Origin: Agroathelia rolfsii
Lineage: Eukaryota > Basidiomycota > Agaricomycetes > Amylocorticiales > Amylocorticiaceae
NCBI GenBank assembly: GCA_018343915.1
Contig: JABRWF010000004.1
Location: 2,852,001-2,916,000 of the forward strand
Direction of reading: 5' to 3'
DNA length: 64,000 bases
Shown here: piece after piece, positions 22,309 through 35,500 of the stretch
How positions within the stretch are numbered: the stretch's first letter is position 1
How the letters are laid out: each line of letters opens with the position of its first letter
Position numbers and translations under genes: made by a program
Notes under the pieces: model-generated
Database searches by the model: none
The model's input: only the letters and a program-made list of their open reading frames with translations
What the model was told of the DNA's origin: nothing

Positions 22309-24704
22309 ATGGCCGCTCTGGGCAAAAAACGAGCTGCAGCATCGCAAGGTGGACCCAAGTCGAAGAAGACACACCCTTCTCGATCAGAAAGCGAGAACAA
22401 AGAAAAGAAGACAAGAAGTCGACCCGTCACTGCTGTTGCTGCACCACCAAGTGAAGATGAATCTGGGTCTGATGATGAAGAATTTGAAGCCTTGGGCGAA
22501 GCTGAGGCGGCTTGGCTTAATGGTGAAGATAATGGAAACGATGAAGAAGATGCAGACGTTGACATGGGCGATGAAGAGGATGGCGGGGGTGCTGACGCCG
22601 CACCCAAAGATCCCAATGGTTTGTCTGCCTAAGTATACTATTACCATGTCTCAACATTCTCTCATGACTCTTAACAGCCGTACGTCAAGCTCGTCAAGCG
22701 CAGAAGGCACTCCAGCAAGAACGTCGCTCTGCAAAACCACATTCACCTTTGATCACCGAGGCGAAGCGCATATGGTCACTGGCGAACCAGAAGAAGAATA
22801 TACCCCGAGCCGAGCGTCAAAAGCACATCACAGACCTCATGAATGTCATTCGTGGCAAGGTCAAGGATATCGTTTTCAAGCATGACGCAAGTCGGATTAT
22901 CCAGACTGTAGTAAAATACGGCACACAAACCCAACGAGATGAGATTGCGACAGAGTTGAAGGGGAATTATCAACAGCTTGCGCAAAGCAAATATTCCAGG
23001 GTAAGTGGTTTTAATATTCTGCTCTGAATGTGCCCTATATAACATCATATATAGTTCCTCGTAACTAAGCTCATCCGCTTTTGCTCAAATCATCGTGTAT
23101 CCATCCTCACTGAATTCCAATCACACGTGCTACGCCTTCTATTGCATCGAGAGGCTTCGGGAGTACTCGCCGATGCCTTTGAGCTGTATACAAACGCATA
23201 CGAAAAGTTCATATTACTGCGAGATTTCTATGGAAAAGAGGTTCTGCTGTTCTCCGATAGCTCAAATATGTCTAAAGAGACCGCGTTAAAGGGCTTCCAA
23301 GGCATACTGGAAGGTGCAACTGAGGACCAAAAGAAAAGGGCATTGAAATCCTTGAAGGAGAACATTATCACAATGTATGCTACACCCAATCTCGTTTGCG
23401 TCTTTTTTATATTAAGCTATCGTTCAGCTTCAACAATCCAGACAAAGGGGCGATCACCCATGCCATTGTCCATCGCGCGTTATGGGAATATCTGCAGGCA
23501 TTAAACAGTTTAGGAGAAGAGGAAGCCGAACGGTCAAGAAGAGAGATATTTGAGACGTGAGTTTGAATGTGTAATTATTGTTTCGACTCACTCAAGATTA
23601 TTGATAGATGTCAAGATGTCCTTGCAGAAATGGTACATACCAAGGATGGTAGTCGTGTTGTTCGTGAATTCATTGCGCAAGGCACCGCCAAGGTTAGATA
23701 TCTTTCTTTTTTGTTGATTTTTGACTTCTTACGTATTCTTGGACAGGACCGAAAACACATTGTCAAAGTTCTGAAGCCCCATGTGGAGAAAATGTGTCTT
23801 GATGATGATGCTCAACTTGTCTTGTTCTCAGCACTAGACATCATTGAGTAGGTTCATCAGACTACACTGAGATCAATGCTAAAAAAACTATCCTAGTGAC
23901 ACAAAACTTACCACGAAATCACTTGTTGCGCCAGTTACAGCGGCTGCATCTTCCCTTACTGAAACTGTCCAAGGTCGTCGCTCTCTGTTTTACCTGCTAG
24001 TCCCCAGGTCAAGGAGACATTTTATGCCTGCGCAGATTGAGGCTCTGAAGGAAACGGATGATATTCGGAGCCGGACTAGCAAGAAGGACGAGGCGGCACG
24101 AACTCATGAAATAAGAGCGGCGGCCAGCCCGGATCTCATAGAGTTTGTACACAAACACGGAAATACATTGATAAGGGATAGTAGCCGCTGTCTGGTTGTG
24201 GCAGAGATCCTGCTTGAGGCCGAAGGAGGTATGGCCGTCATATGTGTGCAAGATTGCTTGAATTTCGCTGATCGGGAGCTCGCAGACAAAACAACCGCGA
24301 TGGAAGCGGTGCTAGAGCCCGTCGCACAGACATATCCTAGTGGAGATTCAGCATCGCCCCACGTAGTAGATCTTCCGCATGCATCTCGGGTCTACAAGAA
24401 TCTACTCCAAGGTGGTCACTTCAATCATGCAACTAAAGCTGTCGAAATTTCCCAAAATTTTGATGCCGAGGCTTTTGCACGACTGTTCGTTGATAAGGTT
24501 GGAAAAGAGCAGACAATTGCGATTGCCAAGAGTAATGGCGCATTCATAGTCGCAGAACTATGTGCGCGCCTGACGGGGAATGACGCCAGTCAAGGGCAAA
24601 GAAAAACAGTAAAGAGTTGGTTTGGGTCCAATGTATGCAAGGAGATTGAAAGAGGAGATGCAAAAGGGAAGACGATATTACTAGAGAAGATATCTCATTT
24701 GTAG
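22309..24704 (+). CDS. PUF6: PUF6/PUM3-type Pumilio-repeat protein (60S ribosome biogenesis)
   Basis: This is a nucleolar RNA-binding protein of the Puf6/PUM3 branch, which acts in 60S subunit assembly and, in yeast, ASH1 mRNA repression. The ATG at 22309 gives a basic, Ser-rich N-terminus and then a long acidic stretch (EDNGNDEEDADVDMGDEED). Pumilio-type helices begin at ERQKHITDLMNVIRGKVKDI and continue through FKHDASRIIQTVVKYGT, YSRFLVTKLIRFCS, LLLHREASGVLADAFELYTN and MVHTKDGSRVVREFIAQGTA. The C-terminal CPL domain includes RRSLFYLLVPRS and DSSRCLVVAEILLEA. Six or so short introns were joined by eye. The Puf repeats are the degenerate kind expected of this branch. Confidence 0.9.
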
Positions 24705-24786
24705 TTGTTTCATGCGCTCAAGGGTGCTAAAAGTAGCTTAATATACAAAAACTACAGCGACAGTTGGCCAAGTCGTTTGTCAATTG

Positions 24787-25499
24787 TTACTTGACTATAG
24801 GATTAACACCACGCGCCGCCAGATAATCTTTAACGGCACTGACGCTCTGTAAAGCAAGGAAGTAAGCGGCTTCACCGAACATTGCCAGCGATACTTACTA
24901 AACCCTTGATGAGCTCATACACACTTTTGTCGTGGTAACGAAGTCCGGTTGTAGGATCCGTGTAAGGTGCCTAGGTCGAGTATCCCAAGATCAGCGGCTA
25001 ATGATTTGGACAATATCCGTTACACCAACTTCAAGTCCAGTTATATCGCAATAGTGCCTCTGGGGAAGTAAAGATGGGGGCGCTTGTATCGAAGAGTCTG
25101 GGCAAATAATAAAAATAGGACACTACATTGGGGATATAGATATACTGACACGTTGGCATATCCTCTTCTTCAGGATTGACTGTGGCCTCACCGTCAACTT
25201 GCATTCGTTCTTCCTTCCTCTTTTCACGTTCAAGACGTTCGCGCTCTCGTTCCTGAGCAAGAACGGCCTTTAGGTTCTTTGTTCGCCTATTAATATTTTT
25301 GGTGTAGTTGGGGTTTTTGAATGGTCGAGGTGCATTCCAGTAGGACATTTGCTCTGCAAGCGACTGTAAGAATACGTTAGAGGGGAGAACTTATGGACAA
25401 TCATATATGGGCTATGAAATAGTAACCTACCGGGGGCTGCTCAGCGATGGCGGCTGCCGCAGCAGGTGCCTTTTTCTTGTTTCCTCCCTTCGGGGGCAT
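24787..25499 (-). CDS. IES6: INO80 chromatin remodelling complex subunit IES6 (YL1 C-terminal domain)
   Basis: This is a subunit of the INO80 nucleosome remodeller that works with Arp5. The ATG at 25497-25499 starts MPPKGGNKKKAPAAAAAA. It is followed by MSYWNAPRPFKNPNY, the family's WxxPRPFKNP-like signature, and a Arg/Glu/Lys-rich helix. After a splice near 25108-25160 comes the YL1 C-terminal motif RHYCDITGLEAPYTDPTTGL, then RYHDKSVYELIKGLS. The last residues are AARGVNPIVK. Length is about 170 residues, normal for IES6/INO80C. It is convergent with PUF6 (82-nt spacer) and divergent from UTP7 (234 nt). Confidence 0.9.
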
Positions 25500-25733
25500 A
25501 TGATTTTCTGTAACTCGAGCGGGAAATGGTAAGCGAGGAACCCAGGCTGGTGTTCGATTGAAACCAAGTTCAGTGACTTTTAGTGGGCTATCTCTGTATT
25601 TTGCTGACTTGACGTGATGCTATAGTCTTAACTCGGAAGCAAATTTGGATGAATTATTAGCGGTCGTTTGCCGTTGCAACTTCACTTCAAGTTTTTGTAT
25701 TGTCTACCCACTAGGGAAACTGGCTCTCGAGAC

Positions 25734-27924
25734 ATGGACTCGCTTATTGCTAAAGCTGATGCTGCTCGACCACTGAGGAAGAGGACCAAAAAACATGATC
25801 AAGAAAGCAAACATGATGCTACAGCATCATCTATCGCAAAAAATGCCAGTCTGCCAAAATCTTTGCGTGATTCTGCCCCAGTGGAAGGCGCACGAAATTA
25901 CAATCATATCGCGAACAAAAAGCTGCGAACACAGCTGAACAGGACGTCAGAGCACACCGCTAGATCCAAGGCTCTCTTAAAGGATGCCGAACTCTTGCTG
26001 ACAGAGGAAAGTGGAAGGATCGAAGTAGAGGGTGATTTAGAAAAGACTTGGAGGGTCGGCCAAGATGAGATTGTACAGCAGGCGGGTCAAGAAGCAGTAA
26101 AAGGAAGGAAGGAATGGAGGTTGGATGGCGGGCCGTATTGTTCGAGATACAGTCGTAATGGAAGGTATGCATTTATCTAGAGTTATGGTTTGTGAACTTA
26201 CCTTTCTGTAGGCATTTGGCAATAGCCGGACACAATGGACATGTGGCGACTTTTGACTGGCAAACGGGCACTCTGCACACCGAATTACAGTTACAAGAAA
26301 CATGCCGTGATATAACGTATGCTATATTCTCGTATCTTCGAGCTTTCGTTCATTAATTAAATTTAGATTCCTTCATGACCAATCATTTTTCGCAGTTGCG
26401 CAAAAGAAATATGTTTACATCTATGATCGTGATGGTGTCGAAATACATCGCTTGAAATCACATGTAGAACCTACACGACTTGAATTTCTACCTTATCATT
26501 GGCTCCTTGTGTCCGTTGTAAGTCACAGGTCCGATTTGTGCAACTATTCACTATTCATTATATTTTCCTATATTTCAGGGCAACCCGGGATATCTCAAAT
26601 ATCAAGACACATCAACAGGTCAATTGGTTATCGAGCACCGTACCAAGCTTGGGGCATGCAGGACGATGACTCAAAATCCGGCAAATGCGGTTATACACCT
26701 GGGCCACAATAATGGCACTGTTACGCTATGGACACCAAACCTCCCACGCCCTGCCGTCCAGCTACTTGCGCATCTTGGTCCTGTGGCGAGTATCAGTATG
26801 GATCCTAGCTCGGGCGGCCGGTATATGGCTACAGCCGGCCAAGACGGCCTTGTTAAAGTCTGGGACTGTCGTAATTGGAAAGGGGCAATCCGAGAATGGA
26901 ACCCGAGGGGTGGAGTTGGCTTGGTGGAATATAGCGCGAAAGGCTCCTTGGCTGTTGCTTCTGGAGGGACAGTTAATGTTGGTGTCTTTGCTCATTCTCA
27001 GGGAAGTGAAGTACGACGGCTCATGATGCTATCAGATCTACAATCCTCCATCTATCCAAACTCCCTTTGCCGCCAGGGCCCAACCTCCTTTGTATCTTAC
27101 ACACCCCATTGCACATCGGCCATTGGTGTCATTACGGTTTGCGCCATTCCAAGATGTACTGACCGTAGGCCACGGCGCTGGCCTATCGAATCTTCTGGTG
27201 CCAGGAGCAGGAGAGGTCAACTTTGATAGCACAGAGGCAGACCCATTCGAGACGAAGAAAGCCCGACGCGAACGCGAAGTGAAGAATCTCCTCGAAAAGG
27301 TTTGTTCGATTTCGCATTTCATGCAAGGTCACCGTTTAGACGCTCATGCCTCCATCAAAGATCCAACCGGACATGATCTCCCTGAATCCTGAGTTTGTGG
27401 GATCTTTGGCGCCGCCCACGAAGTTAACGACTGCTAGAAATGACACAGTTGACATTCCATTTGCTCGACTGCCACGCATGGAGAGGCTCAAAGCTCAAGG
27501 CAAGGTTGACGAAGATGGAGATGAAGCGATGGAGGATCATGTTTCTGCCTCTGATAATGACGACGATAAAGAAGCACAGAAAATAATACAACGGGAGGAA
27601 CGCGAAAAGAAGAAGATGAGAGGCAAGAACAAGAGCTTAAAAAGGTATCTAGATTTTTTTGGTTGTCGTTTCTGGTATACACGACTGATCTCGATTCAGA
27701 TATCTCCGCAAACATCGTAAAAACGTCATTGATCCTGCAACGGTAAGTTGATTATCATGCTTTACATAATTTAGGTACTTGCACTGATATGCGTTCCCAA
27801 GGTTGCAATCCGTGCCAAGTTGGAAAAACAAAGGGAACAACAAAGGAAGATGAAGGCCATTGCCAATGGCACAGAAGAACCTCAAAAGCCTTCCGCTCTG
27901 GATAGATTTAAGCGAGGAGGTTGA
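25734..27924 (+). CDS. UTP7: U3 snoRNP component UTP7 (WDR46/BING4)
   Basis: This WD-repeat subunit of the small-subunit processome is needed for 18S rRNA maturation in the nucleolus. The ATG at 25734 gives MDSLIAKADAARPLRKRTKK; an in-frame upstream Met at 25668 is less family-like. Motifs in order: EWRLDGGPYCSRYSRNGRHL (first WD strand), FDWQTGTLHTELQLQETCRD, FFAVAQKKYVYIYDRDG, VIHLGHNNGTVTLWTPN, YMATAGQDGLVKVWD. The BING4 C-terminal domain contains IAHRPLVSLRFAPFQDVLTV and GAGEVNFDSTEADPFETKKA. The C-terminus is Lys-rich. Five or more short introns are present. The phrase VNVYNPPS comes from splicing out about 60 nt near 26980. Confidence 0.92.
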
Positions 27925-28086
27925 TTTTTCCTTCCTGCATCTGATATATTTGTATTATAATACCATTGCTCGTTATTATCCATGCATTATATTTGGTATA
28001 TTGAAGTGTCATAAGTTACATATATAAGCCATACAGAAAGTCGAAATGGTTTTTAGTGGAATAGATAAGACATATGTAAAATTAGA

Positions 28087-30116
28087 TCAACTAGGCCCCG
28101 CGCCGTCAACAAGTGCCACTTCCTACATACCAGAGTCGTTAGTATTTGGAGGAGAATCTCAAAAGACATAAATTACCTGAGGCAGATTTATCGATTCGTA
28201 CACTCGGAACGCAGCGGAGAACCAGTACGTCAGCATTTCCAATAATGTGGATCTGCTTTCCCACTCCGGCATGCCTGGTATTGGCTCACCGTTGTATGCA
28301 TACAAGGGTGGTGTTAGTACTGGAGAGACTGCGGCACAACGGTGATCTGGAGCGAAGATGAAGATATTAATCAAACATTGACCTCAACAGGAATTTAGAC
28401 TTACTTCTACTGAAGTTACCGAAGATCCAGTCGTTATAGGTTGTTACTATCCAGTGGTGGCACTTGGCCTTGGTACAGGCATCATATAGCTGCGACTCGG
28501 TAAATAACACGGTGTATATTGGTATTGAGGATGAGGAATCGTACCGCTGCCCAGAGAATAACTGATGATCGCGGCATTGTATGTGCACCATCCAACATGT
28601 CAAGCATGCCTGGGAAAAACTGAAAGTGGTATATGCTCATAAGCGATGAGTTATCTGGTTTCAAGGAAACTACCAACTCTGTGATTGTCCGCGAATATTT
28701 CGGCGTCAGCCGGTCCGAATGTAGATGGATGTAAGACAAAAATGAGAAGGGATCGTTCTGGTTTATAGTCTTCTTGACTAGGCGAGTTTCGCTAATTGTT
28801 AACTTAGTGAGCCATTCTCGTTTGGTGACATGACTGGGTGCTTACGAAGCCGATAATATCCCACGGGGCTTGTGGCGTCGCGCATAAAACAAAATCCAGC
28901 ATAGGCGACAGTACAGGATTGGCTTGATATGATGCGTCGAAAATAACGCAAAGGATTTGTGTAATGAAAGGTATGATAAGACGGCATATTAGTTTTCGCA
29001 GATCTTTACAGTCATCGATTTCATCCAGAATCCGGAAATGTGTTAGGTCAGCACCGCCAGCCAATGGTGCCAGCATGAGCGGTGGGAGGGCGTGTTTCTC
29101 CGAGAGCGTAAGATTAGGTATTGTAATCTTATCACTGTTGACTATGAAGAGAGGTTTGACATGAAGCACCTAAACGGGTATGGTATCAAATGACATACAA
29201 TTCATTGTTGCTGTGTCGAGCATAGATCGATGTAGGCGAACCACACGTAGTAAGTTCCTGGTACCAGTTCTTCTTCGGAATTCTGCTAATGGTGGCCAAG
29301 GGATTGCTGTTCCGTCAGGAGATAATGGGGGCGCACGTGCACTCTCTGGGAGAATGTAGAAGGGTGCTTGTTGAAGGATTGTATCAATTCGCAGTCTAGA
29401 TGGAACATTTACGGGAAGGGGCGGCGTAAAACATCTGGATGACCCTTCTACAAATTCTGGATTCGAACGGAGTTCTGGAGTACCATGGTGTGGAGGGCGG
29501 AAGAATGGACCGATGCGGCGGGGCTCAAGTTCAACCATAGGACCATTCCTAGACAAAACACCAGTATACAACAAAGGCTGCTGCGAGTTGCTGAATAGGT
29601 TCTCTTTGGGGTTTTCGGTGGCGCGAGATGAAGGTGAGGGAGGAGTTAATTGAGTGTGATCTGACGGTCGGGAAGAGGCAACTTTGCGGTTACGGCTACA
29701 CAAAGACACGATCAACAGATGGAATAAATACAGAGAGAATGCATATATTGTTCACTAACGCGCTTAGCCTGGTGTTCTTGGAGCTCTTGGATCGCATTGG
29801 GAAGCCGGTTTGTACGAGAATGCGCTATGACGAAGGGTGGTAAAGGGAAATCCTAAGAAGTTTCTTCCCTAGCAACTCCGGATATTGTGGGTAAAGCTTA
29901 GTTGGCAATGGTCCTAATCGCAATCTAAATGATCTAGAGTGGCACATTACAACCAAAACCGAGAGCCACAGCTTGGAAACCCTTACAAGCGAGTGTGATA
30001 TCCAGAATTTGGGTGAGGTAGCTCGAAATGTAGGCGGCAAGTGGGTGGCTCAATGCAGCCTTAGTTGAATCTGAACGGGACACACAAGGGTACACAAGAG
30101 TCAACAACAGCATCAT
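28087..30116 (-). CDS. Unrecognised multi-exon protein
   Basis: I do not recognise this family. Several exons join in frame on the minus strand. One block (29715-29170) contains LLYTGVLSRNGPMVELEPRR, RRTGTRNLLRVVRLHRSMLD and other Pro/Arg-rich sequence. Following exons encode HFRILDEIDDCKDLRKLICR, DPFSFLSYIHLHSDRLTPKY and LYDACTKAKCHHWIVTTYND WIFG. The last exons carry TLLEMLTYWFSAAFRVYESI and then a short exon EVALVDGAGPS followed by TGA at 28087. The 5' end is uncertain; the ATG at 30114-30116 would give a hydrophobic start (MMLLLTLVYP). His, Cys and Trp in the CHHWIVTTYNDW segment look conserved-like. No catalytic motif can be named. Confidence 0.55.
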
Positions 30117-30375
30117 GACGGCTTTTGAGCGCACTCATGACACTAATAAATTACGTAATACTTGTATAAGACTTTTGTAACATTCCACTTGGTATAAGTA
30201 ATTGCACTTGTCTAGTACTTGACTTGCTGACAACATTACTAATCAAGACAGTGCTATACTAATATAACCATAACACTTTCCGGCCCGATCCATCTGTGAC
30301 GGACGGCCACGAATTCAAGCTCACTCTACAAACACTCGCAGCACGCTGGCAGCCTCCCACCTTGCGCCTGCAATC

Positions 30376-32044
30376 ATGATGCTAGGAAGTCAAGTCCCTT
30401 GGTCTAGGACATCGCAAACCGAAATTTTGATAACTCGCGCTTGCGAGCCGTCGCTCCTCGAGCCCAACTATGCTTCCCATATCGAGATCGCGCAATACAT
30501 AAACGAAAAGAAGGCAAACGTGTGCGCAGTTTGCATTTGTGTCCAGGATGGAGTCTGACTAGCCCATGCTTACCAGTCCTCGCGAAGCTGCTATGCTAAT
30601 AGCTAATCTTGCAAACAATCGTAACCCACATATCGCACTGCTCGCATTAGCACTTTTGGACACGCTTGTTCAATCATGCGGCTATCCCTTTCATCTTCAG
30701 ATATCTACCAAAGAATTTCTGAACGAGCTCGTTCGGCGGTTTCCTGAGCGTCCACCAATGTATCCCGGACCCGTCATGTCCCGCATCCTGGAGCTGATCC
30801 AAGGCTGGAAAGAGGGTATCTGCCAGGAGTCCAGATGGAAAGATGACTTGACTAACATCAAGGACATGTACCGCCTGCTCACTCTCAAGGGATACCGGTT
30901 TCGACACGTTCCTCGACAATCTTCAATGCCACCTGCTGCAGTACGTGTTGTCGTTCATCATCAAGTAAGCTCGGGACCGTGAACTGGCGTCTAGAACCTC
31001 AAATCTGCAGATGAGCTAGAATCCGAAGACCGTGAGGCGCAGTCGGCAAAGCTCCAAGAACTCATTCGACGAGGCACGCCACGAGACCTGGCAGCAGCCC
31101 AGGAGTTGATGAAAGTGCTTGCTGGGGCGGATCCTGATTCCAAACCAGATTACCGCACTCAAGCCCTGACTGAACTAAACAAGCTAGAGTCAAAGGTAAT
31201 ACTGTTGAACGAGATGCTAGATAATGTCGATGCTAGTCGGGGCGAACGAACTGTCTCGGGAGATGCCTACGATGTAAGTCATCGGCATGTCCCTCTATAC
31301 ATAAACTGATAAGCGATGTGACAATTATTCCAGCAAGTTGCATCCATCCTCAAGAGTGCGCGTCCAAAGATTCAAAAGTGGATATCCGATGCCGAGAGTG
31401 ATGATCCAGAGTCGCTAGGTCTGGCTCAATTTATTAAGCATAAATAACCTCAAATTGACAACTGGCCGGTAGATACATTCCTGTCAATTAATGACCAAAT
31501 TAACACAGTTATAAGTCGATTCGAGGCTTTCCAAAGGGGCGACTACGAAGCAGCAGCAAACGCAGTTCCAGCCGAACTTGGTGGATCCTCGCATAGGACA
31601 GATCAGTCGCTGATAGATTTCGACGAAGAGAATTCGGCGGCAAGCAATAATCAAGGAACATCAGCTGCCAATGATATCATGGATTTGTTTGGACCTTCAT
31701 CGTCGACGTCGCCACCTCCTGCACAACCTGCTCCTCATATTCCTCCGGGCTATTCCGGAAACGCTAGTTTCATGCGAACGCCCCCACCTGTCAACATTGC
31801 GACCAGACCAGGCTTTTCGTCTCAAACACCGCCACAGTCCAATACTCCCATGGGCTCCATTATGCTACCTAGCACACCTAAAAGCCCATCTTCGGGTCAG
31901 AATGTACCCAGGACATACTCTCCAAACTACTTTTCCAATGGAACCCCGACACCTGTGCCAGCCAACCCAGCCCCCACGTCTCAAGCATCTGGCAGTGGAC
32001 AGCAGGCAAAGGATCCCTTTGCTGATCTGGCTGGACTGTTCTAA
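30376..32044 (+). CDS. GGA-like VHS-GAT trafficking adaptor lacking a GAE domain
   Basis: This is a predicted Arf-dependent clathrin adaptor for Golgi-to-endosome sorting. The VHS domain is complete: TEILITRACEPSLLEPNYAS, PREAAMLIANLANNRNPHIA, GYPFHLQISTKEFLNELVRR. The GAT region follows (EDREAQSAKLQELIRRGTPR, QALTELNKLESKVILLNEML). After it come a clathrin-box-like LIDFDEE and a Pro/Ser/Thr-rich tail with DIMDLFG. The protein stops at DPFADLAGLF with no C-terminal gamma-adaptin ear, although yeast and animal GGAs have one. The VHS sequence is much closer to fungal GGA than to Hse1/Vps27. It has four short introns and a length near 470 residues. Confidence 0.85.
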
Positions 32045-32565
32045 ATTTCTTTAGTTACCACCTTCTTTTGTGCTGAGCTTCCTTCTTACGCGTCGTCTTT
32101 AATTTAATCTGGGATGGTGTCGGATGCTGTATGTACTAGTACTTGAGTCACTGGCATACAGATGTTACCGTGTGTGAAATTGTGAATCCGTGTGATAATG
32201 TAAATGAGATTTCCGGAAGCAAACATTAGTTGACGTAGTGATATGAAGATCACGTGCTTCCAGGCAACCTGCTCATTATGCTTCCTGTGCCGAGCCATCT
32301 AAAGAGGAAACAGCAACCAAGCTGTAGACTGAGGGCTTCATCCGAAGTCGAAGTCATCGACGGTCTATTTGATCCTGCGCCTCTACTACTTCTGGCTATT
32401 GCGGAGGTAGTTCTCTGTCGCTAGCATATTCGCTACCAGCCATTACGCGGCTTGTCACATCTTGGACTACTTACCGAGCTCAGATACGATCTCTAAATAT
32501 TCATTCATCACGACTTGAATTCTCAGATCTGCTCTGTACGAGTCCTGCTATATCACTGCTCTAAC
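32045..32565. other. Intergenic region upstream of myosin II
   Basis: This 521-nt spacer lies between the GGA-like stop and the myosin start, both on the plus strand. It should hold the GGA terminator and the myosin promoter. No TATA element stands out and no gene is supported. Confidence 0.35.
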
Positions 32566-35500
32566 ATGCCAGTGTCACGACCTTCACAAAATGCGGAGGC
32601 CGCGCGTCTGGCAGCAGAGTTCAACGAGAAGAAATGGGTTTGGGTCCCTGATGAAAGAGAAGGTTATCTTGCTGGATATGTTAATAAGGAGGATGATTCT
32701 GTAGCAGAGGTCATCATGGCCTCTGGAGGAGATGTACGTTCAAATATGTACACCGGTGCTGATACCCTTAAAAAGCTAACGTAGAAGCCTAGATTCGTCA
32801 TGTATACATCGATTCACTTTCCAAGATGAATCCACCCAAGTTTGACCGTGTGGAAGATATTGCCGACCTGACATTCATGAATGAGGCTAGTGTTGTACAC
32901 AACTTACGCTTGCGTTATGGCTCAGGAGCAATATACGTGTGTCACCATAGTCATGGCTCCTATGGATTGCATCTAACATCCAATATAGACGTATTCAGGA
33001 TTGTTCCTAGTGGCTATCAATCCTTATCAATCTTTGCCACTGTACTCTGATGCAATCATACAACAATATCGTAACAAACGGAGAGACGAAAATCCTCCGC
33101 ACATATTTGCGGTCGCTGAGCGTGCTTGGATAAACATGGGCGAGGAGCGCGAGAACCAGAGCATCCTCATCACGTATGTCATATTTGATATCAAAAGCTT
33201 TTGCATCCTCTCATTGAATTTAGGGGAGAATCTGGTGCAGGAAAGACAGAAAGCACCAAGAAGGTTATTCAGTACCTAGCTGCTATCGCCACGGACGCCC
33301 ATGCACCTGGCGTACCTAATGCGCAATCACCCACTCCGTCGTTTTCAACCTTTTCTCCTACGATACCCGGGTCAAATCTACCGCGTAATAGCTCGTTCAA
33401 GTCAGCTCCAGCCTCCAACGGTTCTCATCTGAAGCCAAAGGATCGGCTTGGACTCCTCGAACGTCAGATCCTGCAGGCAAATCCAATTTTGGAGGCATTT
33501 GGGAACGCTCAAACACAGCGTAACAATAACTCCAGTCGATTTGGAAAGTTCATCCGGATCAATTTTTCACCAGATGGGAGTATTGCCGGTGCAAACATGG
33601 ATTGGTACCTACTGGAGAAGAGTCGAGTCATCTTCCGAAATGAGGCTGAGAGGAATTTCCATGTGTTTTATCAGCTTTTGCTTGGTGGCGGGTCGCTTAA
33701 AGGTGCAGTAGTATACGTCTTCGTTGCTCAGACCAATTTTAACTTTTTTGATTAGGTGCTCTACTGCTGGATGGGGGTATAGAAGACTACGAGTACCTCA
33801 ACAAGAGCAGACGCGAAATCGATGGTGTCAATGATTACGAAGAATGGAACACACTTATGGTTATTCCGTTTTCATTTATGTCTTACAGATACTTACCATT
33901 TTTAATTAGAACGCCCTCGATGTTGTTGGTTTCACGGCAAACGAGCAGTTTGACTTGTTTAGAGTGATTGCTGCCATTCTACACATTGGCAATATCACGA
34001 TCACCGCCACTCGAGCAGATGATGCCGTCATGCCTGATCCTTCGCAGGCCGAACGTGTTTGCCATCTCCTTGGTCTTCCTGTGTCCGAGTTCACTCGTGC
34101 TGTACTCCGCCCCCGCGTGCTTGCAGGCCGCGAGTGGGTCACCCAGGCTCGTACTCGTCAACAAGCAGTCGACGAACTTGGATCTCTTTGCAAGACTTTA
34201 TATGAAAAGGCATTCGGCCAGCTTGTTGACCGCATCAATCGAGCCCTTGATCGCCCATCTTCCAAATCAACGTTCATTGGCGTCCTTGATATTGCTGGCT
34301 TTGAGATTTTCGAGACGAATGCGTACGAACAGCTTCTAATCAACTATACAAACGAAAAGCTCCAGCAATTCTTCAACCATCATATGTTTGTACTCGAACA
34401 AGAAGAATACGCCCGCGAAGGCATCGAATGGGTCTACATCAATTTTGGTCTCGATCTTCAACCCACGATTGACTTGATCGAATCAAGCGGAAGCATTATC
34501 GGCATTCTCAGCTGTCTTGACGAAGAGTGTATTATGCCCAAAGCGACTGACGTAACCTTCACGAATAAGCTCAACCAAATGTGGGCAGGCGAACATGGCC
34601 ATGAAGAGCAAGCACACCCTGGACGAGAAAAGTACGAGCCTTCGCGATTCGAGCAAGGCTTTATCGTCACTCACTATGCCGGTCGTGTCGAGTACCGCAC
34701 CGATGGTTGGCTCGAGAAGAACAAGGATCCTCTCAATGATAATCTGACACGCGTCATGGCTGCCTCAACGGAGCCGTATATTGCTGGCCTCTTCGCCGAT
34801 TCAACCGCCTCCGGGCCCAAGCGCGGCATCAAGAAGGGCGCCTTCCGTACCGTTGCTCAGCGCCACAAGGAGCAACTATCAAGTCTCATGAATCAGCTTC
34901 ACTCGACTCAGCCCCACTTCGTTCGGTGCATCGTACCCAACACGATGAAGAAGCCTGGACGTATATATGTTCCCCTCGTCCTAGACCAGCTTCGATGCAA
35001 CGGTGTACTCGAAGGCATTCGAATCGCGCGTAGAGGCTATCCCAACAGGCTTCCTTTCGTCGAATTCCGTCAACGGTATGAAGTACTGACTCCCGGCATC
35101 ATCCCGCGTGGCTATATGGATGGTCGTAAAGCTTGCTCTCGCATAGCCGTAGCACTGGAACTCCACGAGTCCATTTACAAAGTTGGAACTTCGAAAATAT
35201 TCTTCAAAGCCGGTGTTCTTGCAGAACTTGAAGAGAGAAGGGATACTCTCCTTTTCGACATCTTTGCTCGCTTCCAAGCTGCTGGACGAGCTTGGTCTGC
35301 ACGCAGGCAGATGAAGAAGATTCTAAATCGTGCCGTCGCAATTAGGACCATACAGCGTAACGCTCGTGTATACGGAGAGCTCAAAGATTGGCCTTGGTGG
35401 CAATTATACACAAAGGTTGCTTAACGAGTATTATTTCATCATGAGCTGGATATCTGATGTCTGTGTAGGTGCGACCGCTGCTTGCAGCTACGAGGAGCGA

